Origin: Halobacteriales archaeon SW_5_68_122
GTDB taxonomy: Archaea; Halobacteriota; Halobacteria; Halobacteriales; Haloarculaceae
Length of the DNA: 13,277 bases
Reading direction: 5' to 3'
NCBI GenBank assembly: GCA_003022815.1
Contig: PXSL01000042.1
Location: 1 to 13,277 of the forward strand
Both the position numbers and the translations under genes were made by a program. A model generated the notes under the pieces. That model worked only from the letters and a program-made list of their open reading frames with translations. It made no database searches and was not told the origin of the DNA. This document shows, one piece after another, positions 1-7,424 of this stretch (positions are counted from its first letter, which is position 1; every line of letters starts with the position of its first letter).

Positions 1-12
1 GAACGTGGGGGT

Positions 13-849
13 ATGGACCGCATCCCCTTCGGGATACGACGGCTCGACACCACCATCGGTGGCGGCGCGCCGCCGGGCAGCGTGGTCCTCCTGTCGGGAA
101 ACGCCGGGGCCGGCGCCCGGGAGTTCATGTACACTTCGGCGGTGATGAACGGCCTCGCCGAGGGGGACCCGGAGCTGTTCGACCTCTACTACGGCGGCAT
201 CGACGACCGGGCGACGGCGCCCGAGGAGGTCCACTACATCTCCTTCACGTCCGAGGCCCGCCAGGTCGTGCGCGAGATGTCGCTGGCGATGGACGAGGAG
301 ATAGTCGAAGAGAGCATCGAGAACGTCCATTTCCACGACCTCTCGCCGGAGTTCTTCCGCCTCAGCCCGGTTCCCCGGGCGTGGTACTCCGAACGGACCG
401 AGAGCATCTCGGAACTCGGTCAGTCACAGGACCGAAAGAGCGTCCCGGAGGCGCTCGGCGACCGCCTCACCGAACACGGCGCCGGCAACGTCGTGGTCAT
501 CGACTCCATCGCGGACCTCGTCGGGGCCCGGAACGCGGACCTGCCGTTCAGCGACATCCCCGTCCTGATGAAGGGGCTCTCCCGGGCCGCCCACGAGTGG
601 GGCGGACTCATCCTCGTCCACGTCAACAACGAGACCCTGAACGACCAACAGCACGGCCAACTGGTCGACGCCGCCGACGGGACGCTGCTGTTCGAGTGGG
701 AGAGCGGCGGTTCGGCTCGCGCACGCACCATGATCGTCCAGCAGTTCCGGGGCGTGCTCTCGCGCATCGAGGACGAGAACATCGTCCGCTTCGAAACCGA
801 AATCGGCGACGCCGGCTTCGACATCAGCGACGTTCGAAAGATTCGGTAA
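13..849 (+). CDS. KaiC/RecA-superfamily (HTR-like) ATPase-fold protein, degenerate Walker A
   Basis: The 278-residue protein has the RecA/KaiC/GvpD/RAD55 fold pattern: an N-terminal segment with FGIRRLD and GGGAPPGSVVLL (residues 6-27), a P-loop position, and a Walker B-like strand VVVIDSIADLV near residue 160. Haloarchaeal relatives are usually called HTR-like or RecA-superfamily ATPases and are thought to be signalling or regulatory. The P-loop reads GNAGAGAREF (29-38), so the canonical Lys-Ser/Thr pair is replaced by Ala35-Arg36, and the KaiC-type acidic pair after the next strand is not evident. Canonical ATP hydrolysis is therefore doubtful; this loss may be a family trait. The start ATG lies 12 bases from the window edge, so its promoter is not visible. 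It converges on purL. Family assignment is good, function unknown. Confidence 0.85.
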   Translation: MDRIPFGIRRLDTTIGGGAPPGSVVLLSGNAGAGAREFMYTSAVMNGLAEGDPELFDLYYGGIDDRATAPEEVHYISFTSEARQVVREMSLAMDEEIVEESIENVHFHDLSPEFFRLSPVPRAWYSERTESISELGQSQDRKSVPEALGDRLTEHGAGNVVVIDSIADLVGARNADLPFSDIPVLMKGLSRAAHEWGGLILVHVNNETLNDQQHGQLVDAADGTLLFEWESGGSARARTMIVQQFRGVLSRIEDENIVRFETEIGDAGFDISDVRKIR

Positions 850-906
850 CGGGAAGACGGAAGCACGGCCGTCGGCCGCCACAGCGAGGCCGAGCGAGCG
901 GGAGGG

Positions 907-922
907 GGCGTTCGGAAACGCC
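907..922. terminator. Short GC hairpin between convergent genes
   Basis: A perfect 6-bp inverted repeat, GGCGTT and AACGCC, with a 4-base loop lies between the convergent ends of the KaiC-like gene and purL. It follows a purine-rich stretch (about 883-908) of the GAGCGAGCGGGAGG type. It could help end transcription in either direction, but there is no T-tract, the usual archaeal termination signal, so the role is inferred from position only. Confidence 0.3.
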
Positions 923-965
923 GTCATCGCCGCCGAAGTGCGCTACCCTCTCTCGAACACTATTG

Positions 966-3081
966 TCACTCCAGGGTCGCGCCGATGGTGTCGCGGAGGT
1001 TTGCAATCGAGTCGGCGGTGTACTCGAGGTCCGTCCCGCCGACGGTCAGGGCGAGACGGCCGTCGTCGGTCGCCTCGCCGATGCGTTCGACCGGCGCGAC
1101 ACCCTCGAAGCGCTCCCGGACCGCCCCGGGGTCGGTCGTCTCGACGACGACCCGGCCGGCGGCCTCCGAGAAGGCTGCCTCCAGTTCCGGGGCCGGCACG
1201 GTCACGTCCGCGCCCGCCTCGCCGACCATCTCCGCCAGCGACACGGCTAGGCCGCCGTGGCTGACGTCGTGGGTCGCGAGCGTCGAGTCGAAGTCGGCCA
1301 CGTCGGCGACGGCGTCGACGATGGCGCCAGCATCGTCGGGCACCGCCGGGAACCGGTCGGTCCCCCCGAACTCCGCGAGCAGTTGCGACCCCCCGAGTCG
1401 CCGCGCGCTCGCCTCGGCCCCGCCGACGACCAGCAGCCGACCCTTCCCCTCGAGGGCCGAGGAGGGCGCCTCGAACCCGGGCTTGGTGCCGGCCATCGCT
1501 AATGTCGGCGTCGGCGGAACCGGGCCTGTCGGTGAGTCGTTGTACAGCGAGACGTTGCCGCCGACCACCGGCACGTCGAGTTCCCGGCACATGTCGGCCA
1601 GGCCGTCGACGACGGCCTTGAAGCCGCCGTACACCTCGGGCGTCTCGGGGTTGCCGCCGTTGAGGCAGTCGACCGCCGCCAGCGGGTTGACCCCTTTGGC
1701 GGCGAGGTTGGTGGCATTCTCCAGGGCGACGGCGCGGGCACCGTCGTAGGGCGCGGCGTCTGTCCAGTTGGGGTCGGCGCCCGAGGAGAAGCCGAGGCCG
1801 ATGCCCGTCTCGCCGTCGCCGGCCTCTCGAATCGTCATAATCGCGGCGTCGTCGCCCGGTTTCGTCGCCGTTCGGGTGCCGACCTCGTGGTCGTACTGGC
1901 GGTAGACCCACGCCTTCGAGGCGGTGTTCGGCGCGGTGACGACGGCCTCGAAGGCGGATTCGAGGTCCACGTCCGGTAGGTCCCGCTCGGGCGGCTCCGG
2001 TTCGACCGCCTCGAGGTCGTCGGTCGGCGCGCCGTCCGCGAGGAACTCCGCGGGACAGTCGACGGCCGTCTCGCCCTCGAACGTGCAGACGTAGTTGCCG
2101 TCGGTCACCTCGCCGACATCCGAACAGCCGAGGTCGTACTTCTCGGCGATTGCGCGGACCGCTTCGACGTTTTCCGGGCGGACCTCGTAGCACATCCGCT
2201 CCTGGGACTCCGCAAGCAGTATCTCCAGGGCGTTCATGTTCGGCTCCCGCTGGTGGACCGCCTCGAGTTCGATGCGAGCGCCGAGGCCGCCCTTGGCGAC
2301 CAGCTCCGAGGAGGCGCCGCCCAGCCCCGCCGCGCCCAGGTCGCGGGCCGACCGCAGGAGGCCGGCCTCGACGAGCTCCTCGTTGGCCTCGATGAGCCGC
2401 TTTTCGGCGTAGGGGTCGCCCACCTGGACGGCCGGCCGGTCCTCGGTCTCGGCGTCCTCGGCGGCCCGTCGCGTTGCCCACCAGCAGGAGGCGGTTGCCC
2501 GGCTCCTCCGCGGTCGCCGTCACCAGTCGCTCCGCGTCGGTCAGGCCGATACAGGCGACGTTCACCAGGGGGTTGCCCTCGTAATCGTCGTGGAAGGCGA
2601 CGCTACCGGTGACGGTGGGCACGCCGATGCAGTTACCGTAATGGGAGATGCCCTCCACGACGCCCTCGAAGAGGTACCGGGAGTGCTCGCGGTCGAAGTC
2701 GCCGAAGTAGAGGCTGTCGGCCAGCGCGATTGGGTAGGCGCCCATCGACATCGTGTCGCGGACGATGCCGCCGACGCCCGTCGCGGCGCCGTCGAAGGGG
2801 TCCACGTAGGAGGGGTGGTTGTGGGACTCGACGCCCATCGTGACGTAGGTGTCGCCCGGCTCGCCGGTCTCGGGGTCCGGCAGGGCGACGACGGCGGCGT
2901 CGTCGCCGAGGCCAACGACCACCTGCTCGCCCTCGCTGTCGAACGCCGACAGTAGCGGCCGCGAGGAGCGGTACGCGCAGTGCTCGCTCCAGAGGTTCTC
3001 GAACAGCGCTTCCTCGGCGGCGGTCGGCGCCCGGCCCAGCTCCGCCTCGACGAGTTCGCGGTCCGACGGCGGGAGACTCAT
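966..3081 (-). pseudogene. purL: Phosphoribosylformylglycinamidine synthase subunit PurL, frameshifted by an internal deletion
   Basis: PurL is the ATP-dependent synthetase subunit that converts FGAR to FGAM in purine synthesis, working with PurS and PurQ. The first 207 residues (3081 to 2461) carry family marks: SEHCAYRSS with His34, GLGDDAAVV, and ESHNHPS followed by a glycine-rich GAATGVGG segment. Just after NATGR the frame changes. The rest of the protein continues from 2459 in another frame (EDAETEDRP, VGDPYAEKR, SARDLGAAGLGG) to the stop at 966. The conserved DGxGGASFAS-type stretch expected between the two parts is absent, and a frame shift accompanies its loss. The loss must be 3n+2 bases; from the usual spacing I estimate about 41. 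An intact copy would be about 718 residues. The ATG at 3081 sits about 27 bases after a TATA-like element. Either the gene is really broken, or the assembly dropped a short segment; the undamaged coding quality on both sides favours a recent or artefactual event. Confidence 0.9.
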
Positions 3082-3102
3082 TCATCCCGATGCTACCTTC
3101 GA

Positions 3103-3114
3103 CCGAATAAATCG
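3103..3114 (-). promoter_or_regulatory. TATA-like promoter element of purL
   Basis: Read on the minus strand this is GCGATTTATTCG, the most AT-rich short block upstream of purL. Its centre is about 27 bases before the ATG at 3081, the distance expected when an archaeal TATA box drives a leaderless transcript starting at the start codon. This supports ATG 3081 over the second ATG four bases upstream. Confidence 0.5.
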
Positions 3115-3115
3115 C

Positions 3116-3338
3116 TTTCCATGTGCACGTTCGTGCGCAGAACTGTTAGGCACCCCGAGGTCACTTGCTAACTGGTACGGCCGCGCCGTTCCGGTAGCCT
3201 GCTCATTCTCGCCGGGTGCAACGGCGCCCGCCGGCGACCCGACCGAGGCCGCGACGGTCACGCCGGCGCCGATTTCCGACGCGGCCGACCGGGCGGATGC
3301 CGGGGGCCGAACCGACGACGCGCCGGACATCGGCATCG
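3116..3338. other. Unassigned non-coding stretch between the purL promoter and the P-type ATPase relic
   Basis: This is part of a 413-base gap between genes. Frames are open here on both strands, as expected from the GC content, but none has a recognisable protein. One plus-strand frame (about 3195-3335) is rich in Ala, Thr, Pro and Asp, with a composition like a haloarchaeal secreted-protein linker. It has no convincing start, no signal peptide and no family motif. The stretch may be decayed coding DNA belonging to the same deletion scar as the adjacent ATPase fragment. Confidence 0.4.
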
Positions 3339-3434
3339 TCGGCGGGGCTGCTCAACCCGCTGTTCGCGGCCGTCGCGATGGCCACCAGCAGCCTCGTCGT
3401 TGCCGACTCCTCGCAACCGCTGCTCTCCGAGTAG
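3339..3434 (+). pseudogene. Relic of the C-terminus of a heavy-metal (CopA/ZntA-type) P-type ATPase
   Basis: The frame reads SAGLLNPLFAAVAMATSS, then LVVADSSQPLLSE and a TAG stop at 3432. This matches the last transmembrane helix of P1B-type metal-transporting ATPases, whose usual form is GLLNP-LFAA-AMA-SSL-VV-NSSR-LL near the C-terminus. Only about 31 residues are recognisable. Nothing of the phosphorylation (DKTGT), ATP-binding or metal-binding CPC regions lies upstream. The usually conserved Asn of the VVxNS motif is Asp. I infer the end of a deleted transporter gene; the identification rests on one short helix motif from memory of the family. Confidence 0.6.
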
Positions 3435-3460
3435 TGTCTTCCACATGGGCGCTCGACCCG

Positions 3461-3475
3461 GGGGCTTTTTCCCCG
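3461..3475 (+). promoter_or_regulatory. TATA-like promoter element of the PHP gene
   Basis: The sequence GGGGCTTTTTCCCC has its T-run centred about 27 bases before the GTG start at 3495. This fits a leaderless haloarchaeal promoter and supports that GTG as the start. A closely similar GGCTTTTTC block lies at the same distance from the GTG start of the CPBP protease gene. Confidence 0.45.
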
Positions 3476-3494
3476 AGCCTCCGAACGGCCGGCC

Positions 3495-4172
3495 GTGCTG
3501 TCGGTCGAACTCCACGCCCACTCCGAGCTGTCGTACGACGGCCGCGACCCCGTCGAACTGCTTCTCGAGCAGGCGGAGGCCGTGGGGCTCGACGCGCTTG
3601 CGGTCACCGACCACGACGAGATAGAGGCCTCGCTGTCGGCGGCCGCCCGGGCCCGCGAGTACGACCTCGTGGGCATCCCGGGGATGGAGGTCTCGAGCGC
3701 CGCGGGCCACGTACTGGCGCTGGGCGTCGAGGAACTCGTCCCGGCGGGCCTGCCGTTCGGGGAGACCGTAGAGCACATCCGCGAGTTGGGCGGCATCGCC
3801 GTCATTCCGCACCCGTTCCAGTCCTCCAGACACGGCATTGCCGCTCACGTCACGAGCGCCCAATTGGCCGGCGCCGACGCAATCGAGGTGTACAACTCCC
3901 GTCTGTTCACGGGCCGCGCCAACAGGCGGGCCGAGCGGTTCGCCGAATCGAACGACCTCCCGATGACGGCCGGCAGCGACGCCCACATCGCCGAGATGGT
4001 CGGCCAGGCCGTCACCGAGGTCGACGCCTACCACCGGAGCGCCGAGGGAATCCTCGACGCTATCCGGGAGGGCCGCACCAGCGTCGTCGGCAAGCGGACG
4101 CCGTGGTTCATCAGCGTCCAGCAGTTCGGCGGCGGCGTCAGGCGACGGCTCACCTCGATGCTACCGTGGTGA
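3495..4172 (+). CDS. PHP-domain metal-dependent phosphoesterase family protein
   Basis: The 225-residue protein is a compact PHP domain, a family of metal-dependent phosphoesterases related to the DNA polymerase III proofreading domain and to histidinol phosphatase. Metal-ligand motifs are present in order: HAHSELS (His7, His9), VTDHDE (Asp39-Asp41), GMEVSS (Glu65), IPHPF (His106) and TAGSDAHI (Asp162, His164). The start is GTG at 3495: the PHP motif begins at residue 7 and a TATA-like element lies 27 bases upstream. The TGA stop overlaps the ATG of the next gene (TGATG), which suggests translational coupling with the asparagine-synthase-like protein. The active site looks complete, so a hydrolase is likely, but the substrate is unknown. 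The last 25 or so residues are basic and may form a short tail. Confidence 0.87.
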   Translation: MLSVELHAHSELSYDGRDPVELLLEQAEAVGLDALAVTDHDEIEASLSAAARAREYDLVGIPGMEVSSAAGHVLALGVEELVPAGLPFGETVEHIRELGGIAVIPHPFQSSRHGIAAHVTSAQLAGADAIEVYNSRLFTGRANRRAERFAESNDLPMTAGSDAHIAEMVGQAVTEVDAYHRSAEGILDAIREGRTSVVGKRTPWFISVQQFGGGVRRRLTSMLPW

Positions 4173-5245
4173 TGCAGGGCGCCGGCGTCGGAATGGTCCG
4201 GGCCGCCCTCGACGACCGGGAGCCGCTTCCGGGCACCTGTGGCTTCGCCGGCGAGCTCGAACCCGGACGGCTCGTTCGGGACGTGCTCGGTCGGTACCCG
4301 CTGTTCTCGGAACCGGGCGACCCGGCCGCACACAGCCCGGACCCCACGGACCTCGAGTCGCCGGAGGCGGTGCCGGCCGGCTGTCTCCGCGGGGCCGACG
4401 GCGACACGGGGGTCTGGACGCTGCCGAATCCGGAGCCGTTCGCGGACGACCGGGCAATCGAGGCGGTCCGGGCGGGGGTCACCGCCTCGGTGGACGCCGT
4501 CGAGGGCGCGCCGGCCGTCGCCTTCTCCGGCGGCGTCGACTCCTCCATTCTGGCCGCGCGCTTCGACGGGCCGCTGTACGTCGGCGGCTTCGAGGACAGC
4601 CACGACATCGAGGCCGCGCGGTCGGCCGCGGCGGCACTGGACCGGGAGATCCGGGTCGTCGAGTTCACACACGCCGACCTCAAGCGGGCCGTCCCCGAGC
4701 TGGTCGCGGCGACGGGGCGCTCGAACCCGATGGACGTTTGTATCGCCCTGCCGCTGTACCTGGTGGCCGAGCGCGTCGCCGCCGACGGCCACAACCGTCT
4801 GGCGGTCGGCCAGGGGGCCGACGAGCTGTTCGGCGGCTACGCCAAGGTGGCGACCCCGGCCGACGACGACCGCCTCGAGGCCGACACCGTCCGGGGCGCC
4901 ACCCGTGAGGTCATCGGGTCGCTGCCGGCGCAACTGGAGCGGGACGTGCTGGCGCTGCGGGCGGCCGGCGTCGAACCGGTCGCGCCGCTTCTGTGCGACC
5001 GGGTCGTCACCGCGGCACTGCGGCTGCCGGCGCGGTTGCTCGTCGACGGCGACGAGCGGAAGGTCGCGCTCCGGCGGGCCGCCGACTTCGTGCCCGCCGA
5101 GCTACGGGGCCGCGACAAGAAGGCCGTTCAGTACGGCAGCCTCGTGGCGCGGGAACTCGACCGCCTCGCGCGACAGGCCGGCTTCAAGCGCCGGATGGAC
5201 GACCACGTCGGCCGGTACGTCGACTCGCTGGTCGGGTCCGACTGA
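4172..5245 (+). CDS. Asparagine-synthase-like protein without a glutaminase domain
   Basis: The 357-residue protein has the ATP-pyrophosphatase domain of asparagine synthetase B. It shows the PP-loop AFSGGVDSS (residues 117-125) and the signature GQGADELFGGY (213-223), followed by ERKVALRRAA and DKKAVQYG typical of the family C-terminus. Full AsnB enzymes begin with an N-terminal nucleophile Cys and about 200 residues of glutaminase. Here the first residues are MQGAG and only a short remnant-like segment, LVRDVLGRYPLF (34-45), recalls the end of that domain. Glutamine-dependent asparagine synthesis is therefore unlikely. It could use free ammonia, or adenylate another carboxylate. It overlaps the PHP gene by one base, so the two are probably one operon, and it ends four bases before the convergent stress-protein gene. 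Confidence 0.85.
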   Translation: MQGAGVGMVRAALDDREPLPGTCGFAGELEPGRLVRDVLGRYPLFSEPGDPAAHSPDPTDLESPEAVPAGCLRGADGDTGVWTLPNPEPFADDRAIEAVRAGVTASVDAVEGAPAVAFSGGVDSSILAARFDGPLYVGGFEDSHDIEAARSAAAALDREIRVVEFTHADLKRAVPELVAATGRSNPMDVCIALPLYLVAERVAADGHNRLAVGQGADELFGGYAKVATPADDDRLEADTVRGATREVIGSLPAQLERDVLALRAAGVEPVAPLLCDRVVTAALRLPARLLVDGDERKVALRRAADFVPAELRGRDKKAVQYGSLVARELDRLARQAGFKRRMDDHVGRYVDSLVGSD

Positions 5246-5249
5246 CGGT

Positions 5250-5642
5250 TCACTCGGCTTCGACCGGGCAGTACAGCACCGGCACCTCGGCGTTCAGCAT
5301 AACCGACTGGGAGACGCTACCGAAGACGGCCTTGCCGGCGGGCGAGCGCTTGCGCCCGGCCACCGACACGAGGTCGGCACCGACCTCCTCGGCGTAACCG
5401 ACGATCTGCTCGCCGGGGTCGCCGCTGGTCTCGGCCATCGTCACCTTGATGCCGGCGTCCTCGAGGACATCTCCCGCCTCACGGGCAGGGCCGAACTGGC
5501 CGATGCTCGCTCCCTCGACGTTGTCGGTGAACACGTGGAGGACGGTCGCCTCGAGGACCTCCCAGTCGAGGTCCGCGACGTCAGTCGCCTGGACGCGGGC
5601 GCGCGTCTCGTCGTCGTCGACCGCGAGTAGTACGTCCGTCAT
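5250..5642 (-). CDS. Universal stress protein (UspA family)
   Basis: At 130 residues this is a single Usp domain with the normal length for the family. It starts with the usual first strand (VLLAVDDD, residues 4-11). Near the end it has the nucleotide-loop region AGRKRSPAGKAVFGSVSQ (95-112), in which the haloarchaeal GRKRSPxGKxxFGS form replaces the textbook G-2x-G-9x-GS spacing. VPVLYCP closes the last strand. Usp proteins are small cytoplasmic, often ATP-binding, stress-associated proteins; the particular stress cannot be read here. The ATG at 5642 has a strong TATATAT block about 32 bases upstream. The gene is divergent from the CNNM gene and shares the 104-base promoter region with it. 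Confidence 0.9.
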   Translation of the reverse strand: MTDVLLAVDDDETRARVQATDVADLDWEVLEATVLHVFTDNVEGASIGQFGPAREAGDVLEDAGIKVTMAETSGDPGEQIVGYAEEVGADLVSVAGRKRSPAGKAVFGSVSQSVMLNAEVPVLYCPVEAE

Positions 5643-5669
5643 GGTCCGAGCGGCCGTTCACGCTCACGG

Positions 5670-5678
5670 CATATATAC
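5670..5678 (-). promoter_or_regulatory. TATA box of the universal stress protein gene
   Basis: GGTATATATG on the minus strand is the clearest TATA element in the window. It is centred about 32 bases before the ATG at 5642, predicting a transcript with at most a few bases of leader. A strong box suits a stress-inducible or highly expressed gene, though that is inference. Confidence 0.55.
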
Positions 5679-5715
5679 CCCGTACCTTGCCGGGACTCCG
5701 GCCGGGAACCGCCGG

Positions 5716-5724
5716 CGTTTACAC
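5716..5724 (+). promoter_or_regulatory. TATA-like element of the CNNM gene
   Basis: GCGTTTACAC has its TTTA core about 27 bases before the ATG at 5747, again consistent with a leaderless transcript. It supports that ATG over an in-frame ATG 60 bases further upstream, which would add a sequence with no family resemblance. Confidence 0.45.
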
Positions 5725-5746
5725 ACACGAATGTCAAGCAAGCACC

Positions 5747-6745
5747 ATGACACCGCTCGAAGTCGGGGTACGCCTCCTGGCCGGGGCGGCGCTCATCCTG
5801 GCGAACGGCTTCTTCGTCGCCGTCGAGTTCGCGCTGACCCGGGTCCGGCAGTATGCCGAGTCGGCGTTCGACGAACCCGGTCTCCAGCGGGCCTGGGCGA
5901 TGACCGACGAACTGGAGATATACCTGACGGGCTGTCAGGTCGGCATCACCGCCTCCAGCATCGCGATCGGTATCGTCGCCGAACCGGCGCTTGCGGCGCT
6001 GTTCGAGCCGCTGTTCGGGAACTCGAGGCTGGCGTCGGTGGGCGCCGGCAGCCTCCTGGCGTTCGTCATCATCAACCTGGTGCACCTGACCCACGGCGAG
6101 CAGACGCCGACGTACCTCGGCGTCGAGCGCACCAAGACCGTCTGCCGGTACGGCGCGACGCCGCTGTACTACTATACGAAGCTCATCCGGCCGGTGATGG
6201 AGGTCGGCGACGCCGTCGCCAAGTGGACGCTCCGGCTGTTCGGCGTCCGGATGACGGGCGCGTGGCTGGAGACCGGCGAGGAGGTCATCGAGACCCGCGC
6301 CCAGCTCCGCAACCGGCTTGATACGCTCTTAGAGCAGGGCGACCTCCCCGAGGAGCGCCACGAGGAGATCGTCGGCGCGCTCGATGCCGGCCAGATACCG
6401 GTCGGCAGCGTCATGGTCGACGCCGAAGAGGTCATTTTCCTGTCGACGGAGCTCTCGTCGGCGGAGAACATCGAGCGGATGATAGAGACGCCGCACACCC
6501 GCTATCCGCTGGTCGGCGAGGAGCCCGAGTCGTTCGAGGGTATCGTCTATGTGCCCGCCGTGCTGGACCACCTCGAGAAGATACGGAGTGGCGAGCGGCG
6601 TCTCGAGGAGTTCGCGGCCGCGCCGATGACGGTCACGCCGGAGGCGAGCGTCAGCGACGCCATCGACCAGTTCCAGGCCGAGAGCCAGGAGCTCGCGCTG
6701 GTGCTGTCGGACGGCGAGGTGGTCGGGCTCCTCACCGGCGAGTGA
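5747..6745 (+). CDS. CNNM/CorC-like transmembrane protein with CBS domains, truncated at the C-terminus
   Basis: The 332-residue protein belongs to the CNNM (DUF21) plus CBS-pair family, often called hemolysin-related or magnesium/cobalt efflux proteins. Membrane segments lie near residues 5-30, 62-88 and 95-115. They are followed by THGEQTPTYLG (115-125), which corresponds to the family GExxPK motif with the Lys replaced. An acidic EERHEEIVGALD segment (202-213) leads into the first CBS domain. The second CBS domain starts near residue 285, but the protein ends at VVGLLTGE. Relatives continue after GLLT with a TDALE-type helix that completes the CBS fold. The stop codon lies in a purine-rich repeat tract, as if that tract replaced the end. 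The C-terminal CorC_HlyC domain is also absent, though archaeal members often lack it. Ion transport is inferred from the family. Confidence 0.83.
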   Translation: MTPLEVGVRLLAGAALILANGFFVAVEFALTRVRQYAESAFDEPGLQRAWAMTDELEIYLTGCQVGITASSIAIGIVAEPALAALFEPLFGNSRLASVGAGSLLAFVIINLVHLTHGEQTPTYLGVERTKTVCRYGATPLYYYTKLIRPVMEVGDAVAKWTLRLFGVRMTGAWLETGEEVIETRAQLRNRLDTLLEQGDLPEERHEEIVGALDAGQIPVGSVMVDAEEVIFLSTELSSAENIERMIETPHTRYPLVGEEPESFEGIVYVPAVLDHLEKIRSGERRLEEFAAAPMTVTPEASVSDAIDQFQAESQELALVLSDGEVVGLLTGE

Positions 6746-6875
6746 CCGCAGGGAACGAGCCCTCGAGGCGGAACGGCGACGGCAGGGAGCCGTGGAGCGT
6801 AGCGAGGCCGACTGACCGGAGGGAGGGAGGCCTCGGATAGCGAGCGGGGAGCGGCGCGACCCGCGAGCAATGCGA
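6738..6875. repeat. Purine-rich degenerate repeat tract with a hairpin, between convergent genes
   Basis: The tract contains two related units: GAGTGACCGCAGGGAACGAG at 6740-6759 and GACTGACCGGAGGGAGGGAG at 6810-6829. Shorter GAGCG and GCGAG variants lie around them. A 7-bp inverted repeat, CGAGGCC (6803-6809) and GGCCTCG (6829-6835), could form a hairpin with a 19-base loop. Similar purine-rich degenerate blocks are common between haloarchaeal genes. Here the tract supplies the stop codon of the CNNM gene and separates it from the convergent Nudix gene, so it may also act in termination. Confidence 0.5.
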
Positions 6876-6879
6876 GCCC

Positions 6880-7353
6880 TCAGGTAAACGTCTCGACAGC
6901 TCGAGCGCCGAGGTCTCGGACGTCGGCGGCCAGCTCGTCGGCTCGGGCCTCGAGGTCGGCGGTGGTGAACCACTCCCAGGCGTCGGGGTCGGCTTCGTCG
7001 CGGCCGACCGGCTCGACCGTCCGGCGGTCGCTCTCGGCGAAGTAGACGAAATCGACGTGCTGGTGGGCCACGCGGCCGTCGTCGTGGACGTCGATGTCCT
7101 CGAGCAGGAAGGCGGCGGGCCGCGGCAGCGACTCGACCTGGTCCGTGTCGTAGGGGCCGGCGTCGGCGGCCAGCTCCGGACGGAGGCCGGTCTCCTCGAA
7201 GGTCTCCCGGAGCACCGTCTCATGGGGCAGCTCGTCGCGGTCGATGTGGCCGCCGGGCGGCAGCCACATCTCCAGTTTCTCGTGTTCGTGCAGGAGCGTC
7301 GCGCCGTCGTTGACGACGTAGCAGGTGGCGACGAAGTGTCTGGTCGTCTCCAT
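6880..7353 (-). CDS. Nudix hydrolase
   Basis: The 157-residue protein carries a perfect Nudix box, GHIDRDELPHETVLRE followed by TFEETGL (residues 35-57). It fits G-x5-E-x7-REU-x-EE-x-GU with the metal-binding glutamates Glu50, Glu53 and Glu54. Nudix enzymes hydrolyse nucleoside diphosphates linked to another group, such as oxidised nucleotides, nucleotide sugars or dinucleotide cofactors; the substrate cannot be read here. The preceding MWLPPGG (29-35) and following RPAAFLLEDI are typical of the MutT-like fold. A weak AT-containing block near 7375-7382 is about 26 bases upstream of the ATG at 7353. The gene lies 71 bases downstream of tfb on the same strand and could be cotranscribed with it. 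Confidence 0.9.
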   Translation of the reverse strand: METTRHFVATCYVVNDGATLLHEHEKLEMWLPPGGHIDRDELPHETVLRETFEETGLRPELAADAGPYDTDQVESLPRPAAFLLEDIDVHDDGRVAHQHVDFVYFAESDRRTVEPVGRDEADPDAWEWFTTADLEARADELAADVRDLGARAVETFT

Positions 7354-7424
7354 GCAGGAGGCCGGTCCGGGGCCGTCTTTGCGGTTCCGGTCCCGGTGGC
7401 TGGCGCGAGCGGAGGCGTACGGTG

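Noticed and set aside
381..1250. Long arginine-rich open frames inside and antisense to the KaiC-like and purL genes
   Set aside because: These are out-of-frame shadows typical of GC-rich haloarchaeal DNA, with non-acidic composition.
3082..3336. Minus-strand 84-residue open frame in the purL upstream gap
   Set aside because: It runs directly into the purL promoter, has no promoter or motif of its own and an unremarkable Ala/Ser-rich translation.
2849..4171. N-terminal extension of the asparagine-synthase-like protein through the upstream open frame
   Set aside because: The frame is open only because of high GC. It overlaps purL antisense and the PHP gene, and its translation is arginine- and proline-rich with no family match.
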